Positions 33,764-42,898 of a DNA stretch of 64,000 bases are shown piece after piece. A program made the position numbers and the translations under genes. The DNA lies in contig CM066987.1 of the NCBI GenBank assembly GCA_033977485.1, positions 51,215,033 through 51,279,032 of the forward strand, given 5' to 3'. Within the stretch, counting starts at the first letter, position 1. Every line of letters starts with the position of its first letter. The notes under the pieces are model-generated. The model was not told the DNA's origin, did not search any database, and saw only the letters and a list, made by a program, of their open reading frames with translations. The DNA is from Hydrangea macrophylla. Taxonomy: Eukaryota > Streptophyta > Magnoliopsida > Cornales > Hydrangeaceae.

Positions 33764-33882
33764 CCGGCATTGAATATAATAGGTGGAAGTAGACAAATGA
33801 AGAAAAGTTCTTCGTCAAATTCTAAAATGTGTGAGCTCTTTCCCTCAGTAGTTAGAAGGATCCAAATTCCAGTACACAGACC
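33764..33882 (-). pseudogene. NHX-like antiporter exon 2
   Basis: Between acceptor CCAG and donor GTAAGT, the minus strand reads GLCTGIWILLTTEGKSSHI, LEFDEELFFICLLPPIIFNA G. FFI.LLPPIIFNAGF is the amiloride-binding signature of plant vacuolar Na+(K+)/H+ exchangers. The frame is intact here. Confidence 0.85.
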
Positions 33883-34022
33883 CTGGCATCAACACCGTAT
33901 AATCATTTAGTGTCCTCTATCACTCAATATGATATATACAAGAATGATGAGTATATTATCTACTAATAATCGCCATATGGGCTCGTGTCTTGATTATTAC
34001 AAAAAAAAAAAAAACACCTTAC

Positions 34023-34166
34023 AATAAGAAGGCTCGTAATTGACTCGTTAATCCATTTGGTTTCCTTGAGAAGATGACCGATCACAACACAAGCACAAGC
34101 ACAAATAAGGGCCACAAACAATGATATAGCATCTACGGAAAATTGATGAGATGCCGAAGTCATCAT
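34023..34166 (-). pseudogene. NHX-like antiporter exon 1
   Basis: It begins MMTSASHQFSVDAISLF and continues VALICACACVVIGHLLKETK, WINESITSLLI before donor GTAAGG. It joins in phase with exon 2 (LLI-GLCTG). NHX1-4 proteins have the same N-terminal membrane segment (LFVALLCACIVIGHLLEENRW.NESI). Exon order 1-2-3 is preserved from 34.2 kb leftward, but exon 3 is split by the Tat element and frameshifted, and later exons were not found. This is a truncated antiporter gene, original to the site or captured. Confidence 0.8.
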
Positions 34167-34469
34167 CCCTGTATCATCAAAACAGATCCCACCATTGTTG
34201 ACATCAAAAAAGCAAAAAAATTAATACAGCAAAAAAATCGCTATTTGAAACACAAAATTAAATTCAATATATAGGAACAGAACAGAACAGATATATCTCT
34301 TTGAGACAAACATTCAACAATTAGCCAAAGTTTTATTCATCAATTCAAAAGAATTTTGCATCAGAATCACTAACAAATAACAACTAATGAAGTTTATTGT
34401 CTTACGAATTATACTTCAAATGCATCAAAATAACAATAAGGAATCCAAACAAGATAACTGAACCAAATA

Positions 34470-34566
34470 AAAGATTGATATTTGACGTTGATGAAGCAAC
34501 AAATTGACCTGTTTTTAAAATCATACAGATTGATATTTGACGTTGATGAAGCAACAAATTGACCAA
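34470..34566 (+). repeat. Direct repeat, two 55-bp units
   Basis: GATTGATATTTGACGTTGAT, followed by GAAGCAACAAATTGACC, occurs at about 34473 and 34528. Confidence 0.7.
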
Positions 34567-34719
34567 TTTTAAGTTCTTCATTTTGGGGATTGCAAAACCC
34601 TTTCCTTCGAAACTGGTAGGAAAAAAAGAAAAAATAGAGTTTTGTGTTAGAATTGAAGGTTGGGTATTAAATATATTGATTAAAGAATCCAAACAGAAAC
34701 ATCTACCATGTAGGAATAT

Positions 34720-35330
34720 CTAAGAACATAGCACGAATCCAGTTGGGATCATAGGATTACCTAAACATTTGGGAACAAATTTGGGATCATAGAGTTACAA
34801 TAATAAAGTGAAACCAAAGGTTATCGTATTTCAAGGGAACCAATTTAGTATAAAAATTTGAAAAGCATAGCATTACTCTAAGCAATTGGGAACCAATTTA
34901 GGAATAAATATTTGGAAGGCGTAGTATTACTCCAAATTTGCAAAGCCTGGCATTATTATAAGCATTTGAAACCGATTTGGGAATCAAAACTTAGGAAGCA
35001 AATCATTACGCAAATTTGGGAAGCATAGCAATACTCTAAGGATTTGTGAACCAAATTGGGAATCAAAGGAAGCGTAGCATTAGTCAAATTTGCTAAGCAT
35101 AGCAATACTATCAGCATTGGGAACAACAAAAAAAATTAGCATAAGGCATAAGTATTACAAAAATAAAAAATAAAAATATTGGGAATCAAATTTGGAACCA
35201 TAGCAATACAAAAATTTGGAAACCATTGGGAATCAAAATGTGGTAAGCATAGCATTACAAAAATCTGCGAACAATCGGAACACTCTAAGCATCTGGGACC
35301 AAATTAGCATTACACATACAAAGTTGGGAT
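34720..35330 (+). repeat. Degenerate array of GGGAACCAAATTTGG/AAGCATAGCATTAC units
   Basis: Variants of TTTGGGAAGCATAGCA(T/A)TAC and GGGAA(C/T)CAAATT recur about ten times with irregular 45-70-bp spacing. No reading frame is preserved. The origin is unknown. Confidence 0.45.
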
Positions 35331-35559
35331 TCAACTTTGAGAATCATAATGTTATTCTATTACGATCTATAGAAACCCTTTCTAGCGATTACCACCTTTC
35401 TAGCGATTCATAGAAACCCTAGCCATCTCTATTATGAAAAAAATGACAAAATCATGTTCACATACCAAAGCAGCTGAGAGAAGAAAACGGGCAACAATGA
35501 TGCCCTAATCATATACAACTTTAGAGATACAGATTTATATACAGATTTAGAGAGAGATT

Positions 35560-35711
35560 CACATACAGATTAGAGATAGAGGTAGAGATTTAGAGATACA
35601 GATTCGAGATACATATATAGATTCATACATGTATCTATAAATCAGTATGTGTGTGTATGTATGTGTGAGAGAGAGATCGTCCTAAATCGATGTGTATGTG
35701 TGTGTGTGTGT

Positions 35712-35750
<39 letters not shown>

Positions 35751-35832
35751 AGGGAGAGAGAGAAAGAGAGAGAGAGTACCGATTCTGAGATCTGAAATAT
35801 GGCGATGGCGGTAGTGGAACTGTGGAAGCATC

Positions 35833-35867
<35 letters not shown>
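35560..35867 (+). repeat. GA- and GT-rich microsatellites
   Basis: (TG)n at about 35690-35712 and (GA)n at about 35713-35775 and 35837-35867. The Reina element inserted into the last GA run, and the same run resumes at 40785. Confidence 0.7.
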
Positions 35868-35870
<3 letters not shown>

Positions 35871-36135
35871 TACGTGACTTTCTTCTACGACCTATATTGC
35901 AACTAAAAAGAACAGAATTTGTGGCTCAATTCGAGAGGAACCAAGACTCTCCAGGAACTTCAAAGGAAGCACAGGAAATTTAGATCATTCCATTCCAAAC
36001 CCAAAAGTACAACTTAAAACAAGCAACAAAGAAAACAACGGCTACAAACGTGGGAAATCCACAACTGACAACACGATCTACCACTACCACCACAAACTGA
36101 CAGTTAGTTGACCAATTCAAAATTAACACCTATCA
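35868..36135 (-). repeat. Reina element 3' LTR
   Basis: 268 bp, TGATAGGTGTTAATTTTG to AGTCACGTATCA on the minus strand. Confidence 0.9.
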
Positions 36136-38370
36136 TTCCTCCCCCCTTAGAACAACCTTGTCCTCAAGGTTAAACTCAGGATACAATTCCACAAAAGTTG
36201 AGTGGCGAATCCAGGAAGCATCTTCTAATTCTTTTCCCTGCCAACTGACTAGAAACTCAGTAACTGCCCGGTTATTCAGCTTGACCATCCTTCGAGCAAG
36301 GATCTTTTCAGGTACCCAAGTGGTTGGATCAACCTCTGCGACCTTTGGAGGTTGAATTTGAACAGGAACATCAGTTCCAACTCTTCTCTTAAGTTGGGAA
36401 ACATGAAAGACGGGGTGGATTCTGGAGCCTTCTGGTAGCTGCAGCTTGTAGGCTACAGGTCCCACCTTCTCAATTATTTGATAAGGGCCAAAATAACGTG
36501 ATGCAAGCTTCACAGATTTTCGATATGCAACTGATGATTGTCTGCTCGGTTGTAGCCGTAGGTAGACCCAATCTCCCACCATATATTCCCGGTCTGTTCT
36601 ATGCAGATCAGCCAACTTCTTCATACGATCTTGTGCTTTCCTTAAATTTTCTTTCAAGTCCCCCAAAACAGCATCTCGGGTTCGAAGCTCTCGATCAACA
36701 GCTGGTACTCTGGTAGTCCCGGGCACATAGTCCAATAGTGTAGGTGGAGGAACCCCATAAACAACTTCAAAAGGAGTGGTCTTGGTAGCAGAATGATAAG
36801 TAGTGTTATACCACCATTCAGCCCATGGGAGCCAACGAATCCACTCTCGAGGTCTGTCACTAACAAAGCATCGCAAATATGTTTCCAAGCATCGGTTTAA
36901 AACTTCACTTTGCCCATCCGTTTGGGGATGATAAGCTGAACTCATTCTGAATTGGGTGCCTTGTAACTTAAATAACTCCTTCCAAAACAAGCTAGTGAAA
37001 GTGGGATCCCGATCACAAGCAATGGATTGAGGCATGCCGTGCAATTTAAAAATGTTTTCAACAAACAATTCAGCTACTTTAGAAGCAGTGTAAGGATGAC
37101 TAAGACCCACAAAGTGAGCATACTTGGATAACCTATCAACCACGACTAAAATAACAGATTTACCATGGGATGACGGTAACCCTTCTATGAAATCCATGGC
37201 TATATCAGTCCAAATGCGTGTAGGAATTGGCAACGGCTGAAGAAGTCCAGCAGGAGAGGTGTTTTCAGTTTTGTTCCTTTGGCACGTGTCACACTCCTTA
37301 ACGAAACTTCTCACCGATCTTCTTAGCCCACGCCAATAAAACAAGGACTTCATTCTTTGGATAGTCTTATGATACCCAGAATGGCCACATGAAGGTGATG
37401 CATGCAACTCCCTAATAATCTTATCTTGTAATCTTTTTGACCCAACATACACCCTCTTTTTGTAATATAAAAGCCCATCTCTAATATGATACTTAGAAGA
37501 GTCCAACTTACCTTCTTGTAGCTTGTAAATAAGATTTTGTATATCTTGGCAAATCTTCTGGTCTTCTTTGACTTCTTCCCACCAATCTGCTATTGGCATT
37601 GAAATTGCTAATGTCTCACCATTATCATGTCTCCTGGATAAGGCATCAGCAACAAGGTTGTCCTTCCCACTTTTGTATTCTATCTTGTATTTGTACCCCA
37701 TAAGCTTAGTCAAGCATCTTTGTTGAGCTGGAGTGACAATCCTCTGCTCTAATAGATATTTAAGACTCTTTTGGTCAGTTTTGATGACAAATTCACGTCC
37801 AAGTAGATAAGGTCTCCACTGTTTCACAGCGATGGTGAGAGCAAGCATTTCCTTTTCGTATGTAGAAAGAGATAATGCCTTCCCTCGTAGTGCTTGACTG
37901 AGAAAAGCTACTGGACGTCTCTCTTGCATCAGGACTGCTCCAACACCCTTACCACTAGCATCACATTCGATCACAAAAGTTTTCGAAAAATCAGGCAAAG
38001 CTAACACCGGTGACTGCGTCATTGCTTCTTTCATTTTAACAAAAGCTTGCTCAGCCTCCAAACTCCACTTGAATGCATCCTTCTTAAGCAAGGCAGTAAG
38101 GGGCGCCGCAATCAGTCCATAATTTCTTATGAATTTTTGGTAGTAACCCGTCAATCCAAGAAACCCCCTTAAAGCTTTTGGAGAACTTGGACGAGGCCAT
38201 TCTATCATCGCTGAAATCTTTCCTTGATCAGCAGCAACTCCTATATTTGAAACAACGTGGCCGAGGTACATAGCTTCCTTTTGACCAAACTGACACTTAC
38301 TTTCCTTGGCAAAGAGTTTGTGAGCTTGCAAAGTTGTTAAAGTGATGCGCAAGTGCTCCAAGTGCTCCTC
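36133..38370 (-). CDS. Reina pol, distal part: RT end, RNase H, integrase, chromodomain
   Basis: The 742-codon frame (from 38361) continues the polyprotein after a premature TGA. It opens with the end of RT (HKLFAKESKCQFGQKEAMYL, YLGHVVS). RNase H follows: FVIECDASGKGVGAVLMQE, LSTYEKEMLAL and TDQKSLKYLLEQ. The integrase zinc finger HASPSCGHSGYHKT...CDTCQRNK and the core WTDIAMDFIEGLP, CDRDPTFTSLFWKEL and HPQTDGQSEVLNR supply the HHCC and DDE residues. YFGPYQIIEKVGPVAYKL is the GPY/F module. The tail WVPEKILARRM...TEFLVSWQG...ASWI is a chromodomain, which in chromoviruses directs integration to marked chromatin. Its stop at 36133 overlaps the 3' LTR by 3 bp. Confidence 0.85.
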   Translation of the reverse strand, partial: EEHLEHLRITLTTLQAHKLFAKESKCQFGQKEAMYLGHVVSNIGVAADQGKISAMIEWPRPSSPKALRGFLGLTGYYQKFIRNYGLIAAPLTALLKKDAFKWSLEAEQAFVKMKEAMTQSPVLALPDFSKTFVIECDASGKGVGAVLMQERRPVAFLSQALRGKALSLSTYEKEMLALTIAVKQWRPYLLGREFVIKTDQKSLKYLLEQRIVTPAQQRCLTKLMGYKYKIEYKSGKDNLVADALSRRHDNGETLAISMPIADWWEEVKEDQKICQDIQNLIYKLQEGKLDSSKYHIRDGLLYYKKRVYVGSKRLQDKIIRELHASPSCGHSGYHKTIQRMKSLFYWRGLRRSVRSFVKECDTCQRNKTENTSPAGLLQPLPIPTRIWTDIAMDFIEGLPSSHGKSVILVVVDRLSKYAHFVGLSHPYTASKVAELFVENIFKLHGMPQSIACDRDPTFTSLFWKELFKLQGTQFRMSSAYHPQTDGQSEVLNRCLETYLRCFVSDRPREWIRWLPWAEWWYNTTYHSATKTTPFEVVYGVPPPTLLDYVPGTTRVPAVDRELRTRDAVLGDLKENLRKAQDRMKKLADLHRTDREYMVGDWVYLRLQPSRQSSVAYRKSVKLASRYFGPYQIIEKVGPVAYKLQLPEGSRIHPVFHVSQLKRRVGTDVPVQIQPPKVAEVDPTTWVPEKILARRMVKLNNRAVTEFLVSWQGKELEDASWIRHSTFVELYPEFNLEDKVVLRGEE

Positions 38371-40493
38371 TCATGTCCGGCTATATACTAGGATGTCATC
38401 AAAGAAAACCAAGATGAACTTCCGTAGGTGGGGCCTAAAAACTTCATTCATCAAGCTTTGAAACGTTGAAGGGGCATTAGTCAACCCGAAGGGCATTACC
38501 AAGAACTCATAGTGTCCTTCATGAGTTCGAAAAGCCGTTTTCTCTACATCAGTCTCACAAACACGGATTTGGTGGTAACCCGCACGTAAATCAAGTTTTG
38601 AAAAATAACAAGAACCATGCAATTCATCTAGTAGCTCATCAATAACGGGAATAGGGAACTTATCTTTAATAGTTAGTTGATTGAGAGCCCTATAATCGAC
38701 GCAGAATCGCCAACTACCATCACCCTTTTTAACGAGCAACACCGGAGAGGAGTACGGACTTACACTGGGCCTTATGATTCCAGATGAAAGCATATCTGTA
38801 ACAATCCGCTCGATCTCATTCTTATGGTAGTAAGGGTACCGATAAGGGCGTACACTTACTGGTTTGCTTCCGTGCTCCAAAGGTATGTGATGGTCATGCT
38901 TTCTTGATGGTGGTAATCCTCGCGGCTCTTCAAAAACTCCATGAAACTCACGGAGAAGGGAAGACAATTCTGGTGACAAAGAATTTTCAACAGTTGGTCC
39001 AGCAATGCTACATAGTTGCAGGAACATTCCCTTACCCGTCTTGCGCACACTTTTGCAAAAATCTGGTCCATCCACCATCTTCACAGAAGCTTGATTTATG
39101 CCTTCTAGTAATTGTTGTTTTCCATTCACTGTAAATTGCATCTTCATATTGGCAAAATCCCATATGATGGGCCCAAGTGTTTGTAGCCACATTGCTCCTA
39201 GGACCACATCACAGCCTCCTAGAGGCAAGATATAGCAACTTGGCGAAATGTGTAGGCCTTGTACACGAATGCACAAAGCAGAGCACCAGCCTTCACTAGC
39301 TAATCTATCTCCATTTGCCACCATAACTTCGAACTTCTCTCCTTTTGTTGGTTTGATACCCGCCCTTTTGACCGTAGTGGGATCCACGAAATTATGAGTG
39401 CTACCACTATCAATTAGAATGGTGATTGGTTTTCCTTCGAGAAGGCCTCTAACTCGCATGGTTTGAGGTGCACGCACTCCCGCAATGGCTTGTATGGATA
39501 TCTCCGGTGACTCGACTAGTTCCACACCTTCAGGTTGTTCTATCTGTTCCAGTTCAGGTTCATCTGGCCAAGGCCCCTCAATCAAAAACAATTTTTGTTC
39601 TTTGCATTTGTGACCAGGATGGAACTTCTCATCACAATTGTAGCACAATCCACGTTTTCGCCTCTCTTGTGCCTCAGCTGGTGATAGACGCTTGATTGGT
39701 GGGAAGCGCGGTCGAGGTTCAACGGCCTTGTTAAGTGGTCCTACAGTTGGTCGTGGCACTTTTGCTCGAGCTTGGCGTCGTTTTGCTGCTACCTTTTCCT
39801 CCTGTAAACGGGCTAACCCAATGGCAGACGCAAGACTTGTGGGTCTAAACATTTGAACATCAAGACGAATGTCATCCCTTAGACCACAAACAAAACAACT
39901 TGTTAAAAATGACTCCGACAACCCATCACAACGATTAGCAAGCTTTTCAAACTCCGTTTGATATTCTTGTAATGTGGACAGTTGGCGAAGCTTGGCAAGT
40001 GCACCCGCATGATCATCGTATTTAGTTGGCCCAAACCGTTCATTCAATGCCTCAACAAATTCCCTCCATGAAACATATACCTGTGACTTCTCATACCACC
40101 TATACCACTGTAAGGCATCTCCTTGCAAATGGAAAGAAGCAATTTTCAAGCGCTCCTCAGCCTCCGTCTGATGATATGCAAGAATTGTTCAGCCCTGTAA
40201 ATCCACCCAGATGGATCCCCACCATCGAAGGTTGGGAAATTCAGCTTCAAGGAACGGAGTTGTAAAGTACCAGAAGACCCATTGTGAGAAGAGCCGGTAC
40301 CTTCGACTCGTGAAAAGCTGCGTCCTTCTGATGCATTCCCTTTTCCTTTAAAAACAAAATTGGCTAACTGATCCAATTTGCTATCACTCATTACTTGTTT
40401 ACTCTCAAGTGTTGACAATTTTTGAAGTATTTCAGCAAGAGTACCCTGTATTGCCGCATCTGCTACACGATCCGTTGCCTTGTTGTCCGCCAT
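38371..40493 (-). pseudogene. Reina gag, protease and RT (frameshift and nonsense lesions)
   Basis: The likely start is MADNKATDRV at 40493, just after the primer site. A one-base loss near 40180-40186 shifts the frame: AEQFLHII instead of the expected [18 protein letters not shown]. The 592-codon frame below it shows gag ([13 protein letters not shown]), a CX2CX4HX4C zinc knuckle ([14 protein letters not shown]), protease ([11 protein letters not shown]) and RT ([43 protein letters not shown]). It stops at TGA 38371-38373, where RTW is expected (TGG to TGA). Both lesions are single-base changes in an otherwise complete polyprotein. Confidence 0.85.
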
Positions 40494-40516
40494 TGTCGAT
40501 GGCTCTGATACCAAAC

Positions 40517-40784
40517 TGATACGTGACTTTCTTCTACGACCTATATTGCAACTAAAAAGAACAGAATTTGTGGCTCAATTCGAGAGGAACCAAGACTCTC
40601 CAGGAACTTCAAAGGAAGCACAGGAAATTTAGATCATTCCATTCCAAACCCAAAAGTACAACTTAAAACAAGCAACAAAGAAAACAACGGCTACAAACGT
40701 GGGAAATCCACAACTGACAACACGATCTACCACTACCACCACAAACTGACAGTTAGTTGACCAATTCAAAATTAACACCTATCA
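40517..40784 (-). repeat. Reina element 5' LTR
   Basis: 268 bp, indistinguishable by eye from 35868-36135. It is directly followed on the minus strand by the PBS. Confidence 0.9.
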
Positions 40785-41100
40785 GAGAGAGAGATCGTGA
40801 CCCTCTTGAGAAAGATCATGTTGTCCCTCGCGAGAGAGAGGGATCTGGTGAAGACAGAGGGTATGAAGAAGAAGAAGAAGAAGAAGAAGAAGAAGAAGAA
40901 GGGTGAAGAGAGAGGGAGGAGCCGGGTGGTGATGGTCCGACATTTGTGGTGTGGGCGTTGTGGATGGTGTTGGTGAGAGGGAGGGATGAGTCGGTGTGGG
41001 TGAGAGGGAGGGAGGGAGGAAGATAGGGGCAGTGGTGGTGGTGGCGGTGAAGTGGTGTTGGTGAGAGGGAGAAGTGAGGAGGGTGTGAAAAAAAAAATTA
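40785..41100 (+). repeat. GA microsatellite, (GAA)n and G-rich minisatellite
   Basis: A continuation of the GA run split by the Reina insertion. A (GAA)n tract lies at about 40866-40900, then GGTGAGAGGGAGG-type repeats. Confidence 0.6.
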
Positions 41101-41159
41101 GGTCATGGGATTGTGGGAGAGGGAGAATTACTACACGGTCAACCTTTTCTTTTTCTTTT

Positions 41160-41342
41160 TCTCTTATTTTTTATTTTGGCACTTTTTAGATTCAAATTCG
41201 GACGGTTTCAAACAGTGCCAGATTTGGCACTACTCTAAACGGTGCCAGATTGGCCAAAAACCATACCAGATTTTGGCACGGTTTTAAGTAGCACCAAATG
41301 AAAACACGCGAAACGTGCCAGTTTGGCCTTTTTGGTGTAGTT
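41160..41342 (-). repeat. Right subterminal inverted-repeat array
   Basis: Several TTTGGCAC / GTGCCAGA motifs in both orientations (41178, 41215, 41225, 41245, 41273, 41315). They match the left array at 14742-15180 and end in TTTTTGGTGTAGTT. Confidence 0.55.
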
Positions 41343-41838
41343 AATTAGGAATACATTGGAGATGGAATGGAACTAATTGGTAGATATGATTAATTGATTA
41401 TTGAGCAGGATTTATTGGTTGGAATTGGTTATTGAGCGGGAAAATACAAAGGACAATGTTTTCCTTTGTTGGCTACTAAGACAAATAGTGAATAAAACAA
41501 AAATAAAAAGAAAATGTACCAAGAAATTAATTTAAACTTTTGAATTTTGTATGACAATTTTCTCCTTTTTCCTCTTAAGTAACAGTTATATTTTGAAAAT
41601 TTTTAACTTGTTATTCAAACATAGAGAAAAACACTATGGAACTAGTTTTCCTCGGATTTTTTGTTTCTTTTCCTTCTCAAAATTTGCGAACCAAACAGAG
41701 CCTAAGTTTGTTAAATGCGAATTTGGGAGTCAGTAATTTTTGCTTTTTTTTTTTGTTTTTTAAACTTAATGGTTCAGGAATGTGGTTTTCCTATATGCAG
41801 TTGTATAAGTGCGTTGAAGTTGCTATAATTGTTGAAGA

Positions 41839-42001
41839 GTAAGTCTTAATTTGGGCACAAACACAATCCACAAACTGCAATGTGTCTATCTCTCTCCTCT
41901 GTGGATCCCACAGTGTTAGTGGACCCCACCAGGAGAGAGATAGATACATTGTGGTGTTTGTGGATTGTGTTTGTGAGATTTATTTGTGTCCAAAGACTTA
42001 C
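41839..42001. mobile_element. MITE with long inverted arms
   Basis: GTAAGTCTTAATTTGGGCAC on the left is mirrored by GTGTCCAAAGACTTAC on the right. Both arms contain AAACACAATCCACAAAC. The core (GTGTCTATCTCTCTCC, GGAGAGAGATAGATACA) is shared with the MITEs at 1779, 2030 and 2213. Confidence 0.65.
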
Positions 42002-42898
42002 GGTAGGTGACCTACCTCCTTGGGCTGCTGGGCATGACCATGGTAGCCTGCTGGGCCAAAGCTATCCCCTGCCCCACCGAGGCACCACAGTGGGGGTCCG
42101 AAATGTATAAAACCAATCATGGTCAAACTGGAGTTTAACCATGCAAGCACAATTAAGTGACAACAAAGCCTCTACCTTGCGTCCCCCATTCGAACTTATG
42201 AACTATCTGACCACAAGAATGGCCACCCACCTCGGTGGTTGTGCCCGAAGACTTACTCTGAAAGAAAAACGAGAATGCTATAAAAAAATAAAAATAAATA
42301 AAAATCTGTGGAAACAGGGGATGCTCTTTTAGAACTATAGTGCATCTCTAATGGGCACGTTAAATCTAATGCTATTGTCAAATACTGTCATAATAACTCC
42401 ACAAAAGTACCTCTCCAAAAGAGTGCCAAAGATTAATACCAAATTACAGCAATGTTATATTTTGTGCCAAATTTGGCATGACCTTGATTTGGGGTAAGAA
42501 TTCAGAACCACTCAGTATTGCTGCTAAAAATCTGAATATATTTTTTGGGTAGCTAGGATATTACTGAGAAGGTAGTAGAGAGAATAGTTTTTCTTTCATT
42601 TTTTGTCTTCCTTATTTAACCACAAACCAAACAGAGACTTTAGAAAGATTGTCACATTTTTTTATCATGGGCCATTCAACACATCAGCGTTTGAGCTTGA
42701 CTCAAAAAGATTGTCACATTACATCACTAATTAGCATAAACCTTTCTTGTAACAATACAACAATCAAATAAGAACTCAAGATTAAACAGTCTATCCATGG
42801 TAGGCGCATTCAAGATTATGCTTATTACAGAAAAGAGAATTAGTAGAAGAGAGAAAAACATAAGAAGACCTCCTCTCTTCCATAACTATCTTTGTATT
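42002..42898. other. Spacer with no recognised gene
   Basis: It includes a GC-richer patch (42010-42230) of unknown origin and AT-rich sequence that would be the 3' flank of the resistance gene. No exon or RNA gene is recognised. Confidence 0.4.

Larger units (their letters stand above)
35868..40784 (-). mobile_element. Reina-type chromovirus (Gypsy LTR retrotransposon), nearly complete
   Basis: 4,917 bp. The 268-bp LTRs at 35868-36135 and 40517-40784 show no difference by eye, so the insertion is recent. The minus strand is sense: the PBS TTTGGTATCAGAGCC follows the 5' LTR (40515 downward), and the purine tract TAAGGGGGGAGGAA precedes the 3' LTR. The flanks give GAGAG on both sides, in a GA microsatellite. 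Short LTRs, a compact gag-pol and a C-terminal chromodomain point to the Reina clade. Two lesions disable the polyprotein. Confidence 0.9.
14742..41342. mobile_element. CACTA-like element (about 26.6 kb including nested insertions), inferred from its two ends
   Basis: The left end, TACAACACCAAAAACTGC at 14742, and the right end, read on the minus strand as AACTACACCAAAAAGGCC from 41342, match at 20 of 25 positions. They resemble the CACTACACCAAAAA terminus of plant CACTA transposons, each with decayed outer bases. Both ends are followed inward by many copies of a TGGCACGGTTT/AAACCGTGCCA motif in both orientations, as in CACTA subterminal regions. Flanking minisatellite on both sides agrees with one insertion. 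No transposase gene was found. The interior holds PP2C, NHX and SPL fragments plus two nested Gypsy elements. A matching 3-bp duplication could not be shown, so two separate elements remain possible. Confidence 0.5.

Noticed and set aside
40146..40514. Programmed frameshift between Reina gag and pol
   Set aside because: Reina-type elements usually have a single continuous frame, and the break lies early in gag, not at a gag-pol border; a one-base loss explains it better.
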